Positions 17,952 to 27,988 of a stretch of DNA of 64,000 nt are shown here, piece after piece. The DNA comes from Bifidobacterium sp. ESL0732. Lineage in GTDB: Bacteria; Actinomycetota; Actinomycetes; Actinomycetales; Bifidobacteriaceae. Below the pieces are notes generated by a model. The model saw only the letters and a list, made by a program, of their open reading frames with translations, did not search any database and was not told where the DNA came from. The position numbers were made by a program, and so were the translations under genes. The stretch is from the NCBI RefSeq assembly GCF_029395535.1, contig NZ_CP113920.1, positions 1,054,001-1,118,000 of the forward strand. The letters are read 5' to 3'. Numbering within the stretch: the stretch's first letter is position 1; every line of letters starts with the position of its first letter.

Positions 17952-18749
17952 ATGACAAGTCCACTTTTTATATTCGACGCCGAGCACGACGATGTGCCGG
18001 TCAATCGTGACGAGCTGCATGCTGGGTGGACGATAACCCTGCCGCCCGCCATCAAACGGCACGCGATAGGTGCCATGCGCCTGCAGAACGGTGACAGACT
18101 TCAGCTTTCCGATGGGAAAGGGCTGCGTATCGACGCGGAAGTCGCCGATACGCAGAACGGGCTGGTCAAAGTATCGGAATTCACGACGGAAGAGCAGCCG
18201 ATTACCAGGCTTGCGCTGGTGCAAGCGCTCGCGAAAACCGGGCACGATGAGCAAGCTATTGATATGGCTACGCAGATTGGCGTGGATGAGGTCGTGCCGT
18301 GGCAGGCCAATCGTTCGATTTCCAAGTGGAAGGCCGGGCGAACCGACCGTAAATGGGATCAGACGCTTGTCGCGGCTACCGAACAATCACGTCGCACTTG
18401 GAAACCAACGCTTGACGACTGCGTCTCCAGCAAGCAGGTGGTGGCGATATGCCGTCGTGCTTGCGTCCACCACGAATTGGTGATTGTGTTGCACCAGGAT
18501 GCGACTTCGACTTGGGAAGGCATCGAGCAGAAGGTCGCCGCGCTTGAGCAGCGTTGTTTGGACGACGGTAAGCCTCGCAGAATTTACGTTGTGGTTGGGC
18601 CGGAAGGCGGCATCAGCGATGACGAAGTGGAACAATTTACGGATGCCGGGGCTGAGTCCTGTGTACTCGGGAGCAATATCATGCGTGCTTCGACTGCCGG
18701 CCCGGTGGCGCTCTCGCTTTTGGCTCGTTCGCTGGGACGATTCGCTTGA
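17952..18749 (+). CDS. rsmE: 16S rRNA m3U1498 methyltransferase
   Basis: A 265-residue SPOUT enzyme that methylates N3 of U1498 in 16S rRNA, in the decoding region of the 30S subunit. The N-terminal PUA-like domain includes HAIGAMRLQNGDRLQLSDGKG; the knotted domain has ALAKTGHDEQAIDMATQIGVDEVVPWQ, VVGPEGGISDDEVEQF and LGSNIMRASTAGPVAL. The last motif has Ser-Thr where proteobacterial RsmE has Glu-Thr, as in other actinobacteria. The start ATG at 17952 follows GGTAGCC with no strong ribosome site, which fits translation after the deacetylase gene. Confidence 0.92.
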   Translation: MTSPLFIFDAEHDDVPVNRDELHAGWTITLPPAIKRHAIGAMRLQNGDRLQLSDGKGLRIDAEVADTQNGLVKVSEFTTEEQPITRLALVQALAKTGHDEQAIDMATQIGVDEVVPWQANRSISKWKAGRTDRKWDQTLVAATEQSRRTWKPTLDDCVSSKQVVAICRRACVHHELVIVLHQDATSTWEGIEQKVAALEQRCLDDGKPRRIYVVVGPEGGISDDEVEQFTDAGAESCVLGSNIMRASTAGPVALSLLARSLGRFA

Positions 18750-18848
18750 GTTTGTGGCTGTATCGGCCAGCTTAATTATCCGTGCGGGCTAATAGCATGG
18801 GGGAGTAGGGCGCAACCGCGTCCCCAAAGCTTTTAGCAAGGAGCATAT

Positions 18849-19181
18849 ATGGCCGACGATTGCCTGTTCTGCAAGATCATTGCGGGCGAGATTCCGAGCA
18901 CCAAGGTGTACGAAGATGACACCACCTACGCGTTCAAAGACATCAACCCCAAGGCGAAGGTGCACGTGCTGATCGTGCCGAAGAAGCACTGCGCCAACGT
19001 GGCCGAACTGGCCAAGTCCGATCCTGCCGAGCTCGCCCATATCGTCGAGATTGCCCAGTCGATTGCCGATAAGGAATTTCACGGCGCCTATCGTCTCATC
19101 TTCAACACCGGCGAGGATGCCGGCCAGTCGGTCTTCCACGTGCATGCGCATGTGCTGACCGGCGAGACGATGGAAGAGTAG
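18849..19181 (+). CDS. HIT-family nucleotide hydrolase (HinT-like)
   Basis: A 110-residue histidine-triad protein. It starts [28 protein letters not shown] and carries the triad VFHVHAHVL (H-x-H-x-H) near residue 100. HinT-like enzymes hydrolyse purine nucleoside phosphoramidates and act as dimers in the cytosol. AAGGAGCATAT precedes the ATG. The gene ends 7 bp before phoH, in the same order as in many actinobacteria, so it belongs to the phoH-ybeY-era run. The physiological substrate is not known from sequence. Confidence 0.92.
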   Translation: MADDCLFCKIIAGEIPSTKVYEDDTTYAFKDINPKAKVHVLIVPKKHCANVAELAKSDPAELAHIVEIAQSIADKEFHGAYRLIFNTGEDAGQSVFHVHAHVLTGETMEE

Positions 19182-19188
19182 GAGAGCG

Positions 19189-20334
19189 GTGGCCAGCGCA
19201 AAACGAGTCATCACCATTCCCACTGAACTCGATCCAGTGGCAGTGCTGGGTTCGGGCGACAAGGTGCTTGCCGAGGTGCAGCATGCATTCCCTGATGTCA
19301 ACGTGTTCGTGAGGGGCAATCGCATCGAGATCTCCGCTTACAACAAGCGTGATGATATCGAGGCCGACAAGGTCTTCGACGTACTCAACAACATCATCGA
19401 CGCGGCCTACAAAGCTCCGGCCGATGCGATGAACGTGCGGCGGATGCTCGAAGCCCGACAGGTCGGCAAGAAGGCTGGGCTGATGGGTGACGGCGGTCGT
19501 GGGCACGGATATGCGCAACATTCGTATATGCGAGGGTTCGCTGGTGCCGGCATAAGGCAGCGCTCGCAAGCTCGTTCATTCCAGGATGATGATCAGTTTG
19601 CCGATGAGCACAAACGTTCTTCCTTCAACCGTCATGTTCCGGGTGTCATCGCGTTCGCCAACGGCGAGCCTGTTCGTGCAAAAACCGCTGGTCAGGTCTT
19701 CTATGTTCGCGCCATTGATGCCAATACGATTACCTTTGCCATCGGTCCCGCAGGAACCGGAAAGACCTACCTCGCCGTTGCCAAAGCGGTCCGGGCGTTT
19801 GAAGACGGCAGAGTAAGTCGTATCATTCTTACGCGTCCAGCCGTCGAAGCTGGCGAAAGCCTTGGCTATCTGCCAGGCACGTTGAACGATAAGGTTGATC
19901 CGTATCTGCGACCGCTCTACGACGCGCTTTCCGATATGCTGGGTGCCGGTCAGATGCACCGTTATATGACCGACGGCACCATCGAGGTCGCGCCGCTCGC
20001 CTACATGCGCGGCCGCACGCTCAACGATGCGTTCGTCATCCTCGACGAAGCACAGAACACCACCGAGCAACAGATGAAGATGTTTTTGACACGTCTCGGT
20101 TTCAACACCAAGATGGTTATCACCGGCGACGTCACCCAGATCGATCTGGCCGTACCACATTCCGGGCTTAAGTCCATCGAATCGATTCTTGGCGGTATCG
20201 ACGGCATCAGTTTCGCCCACCTCGGTGCCAAAGATGTGGTGCGTCACGAGTTGGTCGGCAAGATCGTAGAGGCCTACGATGCGCATTCTGCCGAGGAAGC
20301 CGGGCATAAACCAAACGGAAAGGAACGCCGTTGA
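19189..20334 (+). CDS. phoH: PhoH-family ATPase
   Basis: A 381-residue PhoH-like protein starting at GTG 19189, seven bases after AGGAGA (just past the HIT stop). A KH-like N-terminal part (about 10-90) is followed by a Gln/Arg-rich linker (about 100-145) and the ATPase core: Walker [19 protein letters not shown] near residue 184, [16 protein letters not shown], and Walker [17 protein letters not shown]. PhoH proteins encoded next to ybeY are thought to act in RNA metabolism with that RNase. The stop overlaps the TTG start of ybeY by three bases, a clear sign of coupling. Confidence 0.93.
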   Translation: MASAKRVITIPTELDPVAVLGSGDKVLAEVQHAFPDVNVFVRGNRIEISAYNKRDDIEADKVFDVLNNIIDAAYKAPADAMNVRRMLEARQVGKKAGLMGDGGRGHGYAQHSYMRGFAGAGIRQRSQARSFQDDDQFADEHKRSSFNRHVPGVIAFANGEPVRAKTAGQVFYVRAIDANTITFAIGPAGTGKTYLAVAKAVRAFEDGRVSRIILTRPAVEAGESLGYLPGTLNDKVDPYLRPLYDALSDMLGAGQMHRYMTDGTIEVAPLAYMRGRTLNDAFVILDEAQNTTEQQMKMFLTRLGFNTKMVITGDVTQIDLAVPHSGLKSIESILGGIDGISFAHLGAKDVVRHELVGKIVEAYDAHSAEEAGHKPNGKERR

Positions 20335-20897
20335 GCGTCGAAGTCACCAATGAGACGGTCTGGCAGATCGACCCGAAACTCTTCTCCGACCTGGGTTTGT
20401 GGGTGATGGAACGCATGCAGGTGAGCACGCAGTCCGACCTGACCATCCTTTTTGTCGACCCTGATCCGATTGCCCAGTTGCACATGCGTTGGATGCAGCT
20501 CGAAGGACCGACCGACGTGATGAGTTTCCCGATGGATGAGTTGCGTCCGGGCGAAGACGGCAAGATCATGGAAGGCGTTTTGGGCGATATCGTCATCTGC
20601 CCGTGGGTAGCCGCGCAACAGGCCGCGGCGGCCGGTCATTCCACGATGGACGAGATGATGCTTTTGGCTATTCACGGTATCTTGCATCTTCTGGGCTATG
20701 ATCACGTCGACCCCGAGCAGGAACGGCAGATGTTTGGCTTGCAACGGCAGCTTTTGCTCACGTTTTTCGCCATCCGCGACGAGCCGGTTCCACAGGCCGT
20801 GCTGCCGGCAGATTCTACCGATTTGCTGGCCCAATGGGATGCAAGCCATGCTTCCGGGCGTAACGATGACAAACCGTCAAATGGTGATAAGAACTAG
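20331..20897 (+). CDS. ybeY: Endoribonuclease YbeY, rRNA maturation factor
   Basis: A 188-residue zinc metalloprotein involved in 16S rRNA 3' processing and ribosome quality control. The metal site [11 protein letters not shown] lies near residue 114 and is complete. Other family parts are [21 protein letters not shown] and [14 protein letters not shown]. Translation appears to start at TTG 20331, overlapping the phoH stop. The roughly 40-residue C-terminal tail after the zinc site (ending [12 protein letters not shown]) is longer than in E. coli. It lies between phoH and the CorC-like gene. Confidence 0.94.
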   Translation: MSVEVTNETVWQIDPKLFSDLGLWVMERMQVSTQSDLTILFVDPDPIAQLHMRWMQLEGPTDVMSFPMDELRPGEDGKIMEGVLGDIVICPWVAAQQAAAAGHSTMDEMMLLAIHGILHLLGYDHVDPEQERQMFGLQRQLLLTFFAIRDEPVPQAVLPADSTDLLAQWDASHASGRNDDKPSNGDKN

Positions 20898-20912
20898 GAA
20901 AGTACGCAGAAT

Positions 20913-22334
20913 ATGGATACTCTGACCATCGCTACCGTGGTTGTGCTCGTCATTGTGGCAGCACTACTTGTGTGGCTGTCGATGATGATGGCATCGAGCG
21001 AATCCGCCGTCTCGCGCGTCACCAAGGCCAGCCTCAACAACCGGATTATCGAGATTCAGACCGATGATGAAGACCTTGGTAAATTCGTGCAGGCCAAGCA
21101 GATTCGCAAAGTTCACAAGGTACAGCGGCTTATCGTCGATCGTTACGCCACGGCCGGCTCCTGTGCGTTCTTCCGCATTTTCTGCAACGTCTTTGACGGG
21201 GTTTTGGTAGCGATTATCGTTATGCTGTTTTCCCAGCCGGTTTGGGTCGCTTTGGTTACGGGGGTAATTTTTGCGCTGATCGTCGCGGTGGTATCGGTTC
21301 TTCTCCGTCCACGTTCCGCAGGTGCTTCTAAGCCGCTCGACGTGATGATGCGATTTTCCGGTACCATCTCATTGGCCGTCGTCTTGACGCCTTTTGCCAA
21401 GGCCGGAGAAGGTAAGGAACAGCGTAGACGCGACAAGGAAGACGAGCTTTCCGACGACGAGGAACTGGAAAAAATCCAGCGCGAACAGGGACGTGCGACC
21501 ATCGACAGGTTGGTCGAAACCGATGATTTTGACCCGGAAGTAGCGGAAATGCTGCGTAACGTGCTGATGCTTTCCGACACATTGACCCGCGAGATCATGG
21601 TGCCGCGCACCGATATGATTTGTGTCGAATCCGATTCCACGCTTGAGCATTTCCTACAGCTGTGCTCGCGTTCCGGTTTCTCGCGTATCCCGATTATTGG
21701 TGACGACGTCGATGATCTGGTCGGCATGGCCTATTTGAAGGATGCCGTACGTGCCACTGCATTCAACCCCGAGGCCCGTAAACGCGAGGTCAAGTCCATC
21801 TGCCGTCAACCGATGCTGGTTCCCGAATCCAAACCGGTCGATGATTTGTTCCACGAGATGCAACGCACTCGGCAGCATGTCGCCGTGGTGGTAGACGAAT
21901 ACGGCGGTATCGCCGGACTGGTTACCATCGAGGACGCCATCGAGCAGATTGTCGGTGAGTTGGAAGACGAGCACGACCGTATCCAGCATACCGAGCCCAA
22001 GAAGATTGGCGATCACAAGTGGCAGATGCCCGCCCGTACACCGATTGCAGACCTTGAAGAGTTATTCGAAGTCGACATCGACGAGGATGATGTGGACACC
22101 GTCTATGGCCTCTTGACAAAGCTGCTCGGTCGGGTCCCGATCGTCGGCATGAGCGCGGTGACACGAGGCCTGCGCCTGACCGCTGTCGATTCCGCCGGTC
22201 GCCGCAAGAAGGTCTCCACCATCGTGGTCGAACCTGCGACGCTTGATATGGCTGAAAAACAGGACGAAGATGACGATAATGAAATCAAACGAGACATGAA
22301 ACAAGACGTAAAGGAAAACGAAAAACATGACTGA
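20913..22334 (+). CDS. CNNM/CorC-type membrane protein with CBS domains
   Basis: A 473-residue hemolysin C/CorC-like protein of the kind linked to magnesium or cobalt transport. The N-terminal DUF21 region has membrane segments at about 4-28, 85-110 and 113-133, with the [15 protein letters not shown] motif after the first. A highly charged stretch ([20 protein letters not shown]) follows. Two CBS motifs start at [15 protein letters not shown] (about residue 228) and [16 protein letters not shown], the latter followed by [25 protein letters not shown], and a CorC_HlyC transporter-associated domain follows at about 370-445. The gene overlaps era by 8 bp. Its exact transport substrate is unknown. 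Confidence 0.88.
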   Translation: MDTLTIATVVVLVIVAALLVWLSMMMASSESAVSRVTKASLNNRIIEIQTDDEDLGKFVQAKQIRKVHKVQRLIVDRYATAGSCAFFRIFCNVFDGVLVAIIVMLFSQPVWVALVTGVIFALIVAVVSVLLRPRSAGASKPLDVMMRFSGTISLAVVLTPFAKAGEGKEQRRRDKEDELSDDEELEKIQREQGRATIDRLVETDDFDPEVAEMLRNVLMLSDTLTREIMVPRTDMICVESDSTLEHFLQLCSRSGFSRIPIIGDDVDDLVGMAYLKDAVRATAFNPEARKREVKSICRQPMLVPESKPVDDLFHEMQRTRQHVAVVVDEYGGIAGLVTIEDAIEQIVGELEDEHDRIQHTEPKKIGDHKWQMPARTPIADLEELFEVDIDEDDVDTVYGLLTKLLGRVPIVGMSAVTRGLRLTAVDSAGRRKKVSTIVVEPATLDMAEKQDEDDDNEIKRDMKQDVKENEKHD

Positions 22335-23313
22335 GCGCAAGAATAACGAAGAACAGTCTGACAATAAGGAACCATACCGTTCCGGCTTTGTGGCCGTGGT
22401 CGGCCGTCCGAACGTCGGAAAGTCGACGCTGATTAATTCACTCATCGGCACGCAGGTCGCCATCGCTTCCTCACGTCCGGAGACCACTCGTAAGGCCATC
22501 CGTGGCATCCTGACCACCGATAATGCCCAGCTGGTGCTGGTCGATACTCCGGGTATCCATCGCCCGCGTACCCTGCTTGGCCAGCGCTTGAATGACGTCG
22601 TGGACGAGTCGCTGAGCGATGTTGACGAGATTGCATTCCTGCTACCCGCCGATCAGGAGATCGGGCCGGGGGACAAGCGCATCCTGAGCCGTTTGCGCAG
22701 CGAGTTCGCTCGTAAAGACGAGAAGACCGGCAAGTTTGTCTGGAAGGTGCCACTGATCGCCATCGTCACCAAGATCGATGAGCTCAACCGCCAGGAATTG
22801 ATGGCGAAGCTCATGGAAATCAACCAGTTCGCAGACTTTACCGATCTGGTGCCGGTCAGCGCTCTGGAACATGACAATGTGGCCGAGGTCAAACGTGTGC
22901 TTATCGACAACATGCCCGAAGGCCCGCAGATGTACCCAGATGACCAGATCACTGAAGAAAAGCCGGAGGACACTATCGCCGAGCTGGTGCGCGGTGCGTT
23001 CCTCGAGGAGCTGGATGATGAGCTTCCGCATTCGTTGGCCGTGGTCGTGGATTCCATCGATCGCCCCGGCGAATCCGACAACCCCGAGACCGAAGACGGT
23101 AAGGCGCACGTCATGGTCTCCATCTACGTCGAACGAGACTCCCAAAAGCCCATCATCATCGGTCACCGAGCCGAACATCTGGTGCAAGTCAAGAAGCGCC
23201 TGCGCACCGCCGTGAACCGCATCGTAGGCCAGAAGTCCAAACTTGACCTCCACGTCAAGGTCGCCAAAGGCTGGCAGTCCGACCCCAAGCAGTTGGAGCG
23301 GTTGGGGTTCTGA
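22327..23313 (+). CDS. era: GTPase Era
   Basis: A 328-residue Era GTPase, which binds the 3' end of 16S rRNA during 30S assembly. G1 is GRPNVGKSTLINSLIG near residue 24, the TTRKAIRG switch is G2, DTPGIHRP is G3, and TKIDELNR is G4. The C-terminal KH domain contains VERDSQKPIIIGHRAEHLVQVKKRLRTAVN, the RNA-binding GxxG region and the Era-typical tail. It starts inside the end of the CorC-like gene (8-bp overlap) and closes the HIT-phoH-ybeY-corC-era unit. An acidic internal insert (DSIDRPGESDNPETEDG) lies just before the KH strand. Confidence 0.96.
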   Translation: MTERKNNEEQSDNKEPYRSGFVAVVGRPNVGKSTLINSLIGTQVAIASSRPETTRKAIRGILTTDNAQLVLVDTPGIHRPRTLLGQRLNDVVDESLSDVDEIAFLLPADQEIGPGDKRILSRLRSEFARKDEKTGKFVWKVPLIAIVTKIDELNRQELMAKLMEINQFADFTDLVPVSALEHDNVAEVKRVLIDNMPEGPQMYPDDQITEEKPEDTIAELVRGAFLEELDDELPHSLAVVVDSIDRPGESDNPETEDGKAHVMVSIYVERDSQKPIIIGHRAEHLVQVKKRLRTAVNRIVGQKSKLDLHVKVAKGWQSDPKQLERLGF

Positions 23314-23375
23314 AAGTTCTGCCAAAACAACGTCACTGACATTCGTAAGTAAAATCATAAAAGAACTTGATAGTA

Positions 23376-23414
23376 AAAAGACCGGATGGGAAGGAAACAC
23401 TCCAACCACTCCGG
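23376..23414 (-). terminator. Terminator of the acyl-CoA synthetase gene
   Basis: On the minus strand, GGCCGGAGTGG pairs with CCATCCGGTC (plus arms 23382-23389 and 23405-23414, one bulge) and is followed by CTTTTTAC. It lies between convergent era and the synthetase gene, 28 bp past the latter's stop. The T-tract favours the minus direction. Confidence 0.65.
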
Positions 23415-23441
23415 CCTAATCATATGTGTCGCGAATGCGGC

Positions 23442-25484
23442 TTACTTCTTCTTCGTATACATCTGTGTGTTGAGCAGATTGGCGTAATGCTTGATAACCG
23501 CTCGGCGAATCACCTTCATGGAGGCGGTAAGCATACCGTTCTCCTGGCTGAATTCCTCGGGCAGAAGGATGAACTTGCGCACGGATTCGGCACGGGAAAC
23601 GCCTTCGTTGGCTTTATCGACCCACTTCTGCACCTCGGCGCGGACAACGGCGTTCTTGCAGGCCTCCTCCAAAGGCATATCGGGGTCGAGGCCTGCGGCA
23701 TCGAGCCACTGGCGTAAGGAAGGCTCGTCAATAGTGATGAGCGCTGAAATGAATGGGCGCTTGTCGCCGAGTACTAAAGCCTGGGAGACGAACGGGCAAC
23801 GCTGAATGATCTCCTCAATCGGGCCAGGGGCAACGTTCTTGCCGCCGGCGGTGATGATCAGATCCTTCTTACGACCGGTGATATAGAGGAAACCGTCGTC
23901 ACTGATGCGGCCCAGATCGCCGGTGGCGTACCAGCCGTCGGGAGTAAAGGCGAGTTCGGTGGCTTCGTCATTCTTGTGGTAACGGTGGAAGACGCAGGTT
24001 CCTTTGACCTGAATCTCGCCATCCTCTGCCAAGCGAATCGAGAAGCCGGGGTAAGGCACTCCGACCGATCCTTCGTGGAACGGTGTCCCTTTCGGATTGA
24101 AAGCGCAGGGGGCAGTGGTTTCGGTCAGACCGTAGCCTTCGTAGGCGGGGATATTGGCGCCGCGGAAGAACGCAAGCAGTTCCGGGTCGAGCGGTGCACC
24201 GCCGGCGACGAACCATTCGGCCTGTCCGCCGAGCACTTCGCGCAGTGACTTGTAGACGATGGGATCAAAGGCTGCACGGCGTGCGCGGGTGGCGAAGCTG
24301 GCCTTGCCGTTTTCGCTCATTTCCTTTTCGTATTCCTGGGCAGCAACTACTGCTGCTGCGAATGCTATGCCCTTCGCGCCATTTCCGGCTTTCTGGGAAG
24401 CGGCGTTGTAGACCTTCTCCAACACACGAGGCACGAGGATGGTGACAACGGGCTTGGCGACCTGCAGATCGCTGATCAGTGTCTTGATGCCGCCGGCGAT
24501 ATAGATACGCAGATCGCTGGCGACCACGATGTAGTTGACCGCACGGGCGAAGGTGTGTGCCTGAGGCAGGAAGAGCAGGACGGACTTGCCCTTTTGATGG
24601 AGCAGATCAGGCATGTAGTCGCGCAGGTTCAACGCGGTGGTGCAGTAGTGCTCGTGTGTCATCTCGACACCCTTGGGGGCGGCGGTGGAGCCAGAGGTGT
24701 AGACGATGGAGCAGAGATCGGTCTTCTTGATGGAATCGATACGTGCATCAAGGGTTTCGTCGGTGACTGACTTGCCGTAATCGCGCAGTTCCTCAAGCGC
24801 ACCGGCCTCGATCGTGTAGATCTTTTCGAGCGTCGGGCAGTCCTCGACGGCGCCGTCGGCCTTCTCGCGCATATCGTTGGTTTCCACGATCAGCAAGCGG
24901 GAATCGGAATTGTTGACGATATTGCGGATCTGCTCGGCGGAATCGGTGTCATAAATAGTGGCGAGCACGCCGCCGACAGCCATCACGGCCGCATCCACGA
25001 CGTCCCATTCGTAGGAAGTGTGGGACATGAACGAAACGCCGTCGCCTTTGTCGATGCCGTAATGCATCAGGCCTTTGGCTACGCTACGCACATCGACGAG
25101 GAACTCTTTGGCGGTTTTGGTAACCCACTTGTTATCGACTTTGAAGGTGTAAAGCGGGTCGTCGCCCATGCGTTCCGCGCGTTCGACATAGAGATCGTAA
25201 ATCGACATATCGTCATCAATGGGCGGATTGCCTGCAGTGGTGACGGTCAGAAGACCGGTCTTGTCATCTACGAAAAGCTTCGTGGGGTAGCCAGGCCCCC
25301 ATTCGTGGCTGTGCGGCAATGTCGAGTAATCAACGGGCTTGACGGTGGCGAGATGACGGTCATCGTTGAAATCCGGGGTTTCCGGATCCTCGGTATTGAC
25401 CGGGTGCTCGAAGCCGTTTCCCAAGTGGAAGGCCTTTTGACTCAGCTTCAGCGTTTCCTTTTTCAGTGAATTGATGACTGACAC
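23442..25484 (-). CDS. Long-chain acyl-CoA synthetase (AMP-forming)
   Basis: An ANL-superfamily ligase that activates long-chain fatty acids as acyl-adenylates and then CoA thioesters. The GTG at 25484 is chosen because GAGGAG lies seven bases before it; an in-frame ATG at 25517 would put that site inside the gene. The product is 680 residues. Motifs: CSIVYTSGSTAAPKGVEMTH (ATP loop), GYGLTETTAP, GWYATGDLGRISDDGFLYITGRKKDLI (adenylate-binding and hinge) and a C-terminal lysine region. Long FACS proteins of this length usually sit at the membrane face. Both neighbours are unrelated, so the physiological fatty acid cannot be inferred. Confidence 0.92.
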   Translation of the reverse strand: MSVINSLKKETLKLSQKAFHLGNGFEHPVNTEDPETPDFNDDRHLATVKPVDYSTLPHSHEWGPGYPTKLFVDDKTGLLTVTTAGNPPIDDDMSIYDLYVERAERMGDDPLYTFKVDNKWVTKTAKEFLVDVRSVAKGLMHYGIDKGDGVSFMSHTSYEWDVVDAAVMAVGGVLATIYDTDSAEQIRNIVNNSDSRLLIVETNDMREKADGAVEDCPTLEKIYTIEAGALEELRDYGKSVTDETLDARIDSIKKTDLCSIVYTSGSTAAPKGVEMTHEHYCTTALNLRDYMPDLLHQKGKSVLLFLPQAHTFARAVNYIVVASDLRIYIAGGIKTLISDLQVAKPVVTILVPRVLEKVYNAASQKAGNGAKGIAFAAAVVAAQEYEKEMSENGKASFATRARRAAFDPIVYKSLREVLGGQAEWFVAGGAPLDPELLAFFRGANIPAYEGYGLTETTAPCAFNPKGTPFHEGSVGVPYPGFSIRLAEDGEIQVKGTCVFHRYHKNDEATELAFTPDGWYATGDLGRISDDGFLYITGRKKDLIITAGGKNVAPGPIEEIIQRCPFVSQALVLGDKRPFISALITIDEPSLRQWLDAAGLDPDMPLEEACKNAVVRAEVQKWVDKANEGVSRAESVRKFILLPEEFSQENGMLTASMKVIRRAVIKHYANLLNTQMYTKKK

Positions 25485-25728
25485 GTGTGGACTCCTCGAC
25501 CTTCTTTTTAGCGGCATTATTCAAGCAATAAAGCCAATTCTATAGGATTTATGGCGTTTCGTCACCTTACGGTAGCGTAAGCCAGCCCATATGTTGCAAG
25601 GCAATCCGGCCGTCTTTGATCCATAAAAATAAATGGCGGGAAATATTGAGATTATTGGAAAACGGGCTTACGGATTTGTCTCCTCGCTTTTGTCGTTCGA
25701 ACTGATCAATAAATTTGCTATTGTGCTA

Positions 25729-26766
25729 TCAGTTAAAAACGATATATCCTGAAACGCCTTTGGGCTTGTTGAGTTTGAATATTCCCCTTACGAACGCCGT
25801 TACAGTCTTCCAGTAACGTTCGGGGTCGGTCGAGGCGGACATGGCATGTGCGGCACCGGGAATCATGAGTTTTTGTTTAATCGGGCTGGCACAGGCACGG
25901 AAATTGCGGTCGAGGCTTGCCGGATTCACGAAGTCATCAGCGGAACCATGGATGAACAACATCGGAATAGATGTATGACGCAATGCCTCAACGCAAGAGG
26001 CCTCGCTGAAATCATATCCGGCGCGTCGGTGTGCGATGGAACTCATGATATTGATTACCGGGCGGGCCAAAAGTCGTGGTGCATGGTAAAGATACTTCGC
26101 GCTATACAAGAATTGGTCTTCAAGGCTGGTATAGCCGCAGTCGGCGATAGCGGCCTTAACGTTCTTTGGCAGATTCGGGTCGCCTGCAGTAAGCATGACT
26201 GTTGAGGCTCCCATGGAATTGCCGTCGAGCAGGATTTGCGCTTTCCGATCGTTGGCCACGATGGTATCTGTCCATTGCAAAAGGTCGTGGCGTTCCAAGG
26301 CGCCCATGCCGATGTATTTACCGCCGCTCAATTCGTGGCAACGACTGGCCGGCGTGAGTACGGTGAAACCGAGTTTGGAGAAGCGATGCGCGTATTTCGC
26401 CATTTCGGCCGGTTCGCCGGAAAATCCGTGGCAGCAGATGGCATAGAGATGGCTCGGAGGATTGGCACAGTCTGGATCGAGCATCCAGCCATGCAGTTGC
26501 GTGCCGTCGGACGCCTTGATGGTCACTTGGCGTTTCGCATTCTCAAACCAGCGTGCGGCTTCGGCCTCTTCATCGGCGTCGTGATGTGGCTGTCGGGCGG
26601 CCAAGGTTGTGTCCGGTCGATTGCTTCTGAACAGGGAATGCCTTGAGCCAGGTTCGAGAACAAAGCGGAAAAGATAGTCGGCGAGTGCATAGAAAGTGCC
26701 GATAGAGACCGTCAGGCCGGCCAAGAGCTGAATAAGCCGTGTCTTGCTGGTGGATTGCTGACTCAT
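25729..26766 (-). CDS. Membrane-anchored alpha/beta hydrolase
   Basis: A 345-residue protein with an N-terminal hydrophobic segment (about residues 11-33, LIQLLAGLTVSIGTFYALADYLF) that probably anchors it, and an alpha/beta hydrolase fold outside or at the membrane. The triad can be placed: Ser in LLDGNSMGASTVML (G-x-S-x-G), Asp in FIHGSADDFVNPAS and His in GAAHAMS. The oxyanion segment is CCHGFSGEPAEM. It resembles the COG1073 group of uncharacterised serine hydrolases. GGGAGGTCCT precedes the ATG at 26766. Substrate is unknown; esterase or peptidase are equally open. Confidence 0.85.
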   Translation of the reverse strand: MSQQSTSKTRLIQLLAGLTVSIGTFYALADYLFRFVLEPGSRHSLFRSNRPDTTLAARQPHHDADEEAEAARWFENAKRQVTIKASDGTQLHGWMLDPDCANPPSHLYAICCHGFSGEPAEMAKYAHRFSKLGFTVLTPASRCHELSGGKYIGMGALERHDLLQWTDTIVANDRKAQILLDGNSMGASTVMLTAGDPNLPKNVKAAIADCGYTSLEDQFLYSAKYLYHAPRLLARPVINIMSSIAHRRAGYDFSEASCVEALRHTSIPMLFIHGSADDFVNPASLDRNFRACASPIKQKLMIPGAAHAMSASTDPERYWKTVTAFVRGIFKLNKPKGVSGYIVFN

Positions 26767-26856
26767 AGGACCTCCCTGGACATGAACGACAAGCCGTTGA
26801 GCTGTTTCACTTCCATTGTAAAGTATCGCTATGCGAATCCCAGTATGATTTCGATT

Positions 26857-27789
26857 TCAGTTTTTCCCGTTCTTTTCCTTGTCAAAACGACGGTTGACCA
26901 GTGAGGAGAAAGCCTCGGCTCCTTGTTCGTGACGGGTCGCATGATTCATGAAAGAATAGATGTCGAAAGAAGGCAGTTGCGCGCCGTCAAGTGACACGAA
27001 TCTGAATTCCGGTTCGTCCTCGATTGCTATGGAGGCCATCAACCCTATGGCTTGGTCTGAAGCGATGATAGATTTCATCATGTTGACATCGGAGACCTCG
27101 ATAGTCGGCATGGGGATGTCCAGCTCGTTCAATAATTGGTCTGAAGCTTGCGCATGGACATACTCGTGGTTGAGTGTCACGAAATTGAGATCGTCGTCAT
27201 CCCTCTGAAGCGTGCCGATGTCTACGCGTGGGGTGGTACCTTTACGGTTGCGCGAGGTCACCAGACCGAATGATGAGCTGGCCACCTTGACCATATCGAT
27301 GCCGGGGATATCGGGTGCATCCCCGCTGACGGCGATAATTCCGAAATCGACAGTATGCTGTTTGATCTTCTGCAACATGGCTTGTGAGCCCACCGTCGAG
27401 ATGGCGACGTTGCCACCCACGGCATCGCCCAAGGTCGCGAATGAATCATTGCCGAACAGATATTTCGAAAGTATGGGAGGCAGACCGACGCGATAGCGGC
27501 TGGGGGAATTCAGGTGTTTGAGGTCGTCGCTGAGACCGTCTATCTGGTCGAAAATAGCCTTGCTGCGCTGGACCAGCACGCGTCCTGCCGCAGTGATGAC
27601 AAGATCGCCGTCCGCGCCGAAACGGCTGCGGCGAATCAGCGGCGAACCGATCCGCATTTCCATACGTTTCACTGCTTGTGAGACGGTGGGTTGGGAGACA
27701 TGGGCCACGGCGGCCGCGTCGGTGAAGCTTCCAAGCTCACACACCAGACGGAACAATTCGAGATCACGAATACTTTCTATAGGAGCCAT
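26857..27789 (-). CDS. LysR-family transcriptional regulator, probably of the malate genes
   Basis: A 310-residue LysR-type regulator. Residues about 4-63 hold the winged helix-turn-helix, LELFRLVCELGSFTDAAAVAHVSQPTVSQAVKRME, followed by the linker helix and a periplasmic-binding-like effector domain starting near residue 95. An AGAAGGG ribosome site lies before the ATG at 27789. It is encoded downstream of, and on the same strand as, the malolactic/malic enzyme gene, with a large palindrome between them. In lactic acid bacteria mleR regulators sit beside mleA, so control of this locus by malate is a reasonable inference but not shown. Confidence 0.88.
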   Translation of the reverse strand: MAPIESIRDLELFRLVCELGSFTDAAAVAHVSQPTVSQAVKRMEMRIGSPLIRRSRFGADGDLVITAAGRVLVQRSKAIFDQIDGLSDDLKHLNSPSRYRVGLPPILSKYLFGNDSFATLGDAVGGNVAISTVGSQAMLQKIKQHTVDFGIIAVSGDAPDIPGIDMVKVASSSFGLVTSRNRKGTTPRVDIGTLQRDDDDLNFVTLNHEYVHAQASDQLLNELDIPMPTIEVSDVNMMKSIIASDQAIGLMASIAIEDEPEFRFVSLDGAQLPSFDIYSFMNHATRHEQGAEAFSSLVNRRFDKEKNGKN

Positions 27790-27857
27790 ATGATCCGCCC
27801 TTCTATCCCCCCCTTGATATATTCCAGTTTAAATTATTATTGTTTATAAGATTGGCT

Positions 27858-27918
27858 GACAGCGAACGATTCGACCTGTGCGCTGCAAAAGGTGTCGCAA
27901 AGCGAATCGTTCGCTGTC
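27858..27918. repeat. 16-bp perfect inverted repeat between enzyme and regulator genes
   Basis: GACAGCGAACGATTCG at 27858-27873 and its exact complement at 27903-27918, separated by 29 bp that contain a smaller ACCT/AGGT pair. It lies 70 bp downstream of the malolactic/malic enzyme stop and 69 bp upstream of the lysR start. No T-tract follows in the direction of those genes. It could be a terminator-like RNA hairpin, or an operator for LysR autoregulation. Confidence 0.7.
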
Positions 27919-27988
27919 TGACTACGGTTTTTATCCGGTTACCCTAATTGGTATAACGGGGGATATCACAGATATTTCGTGATGAAAT

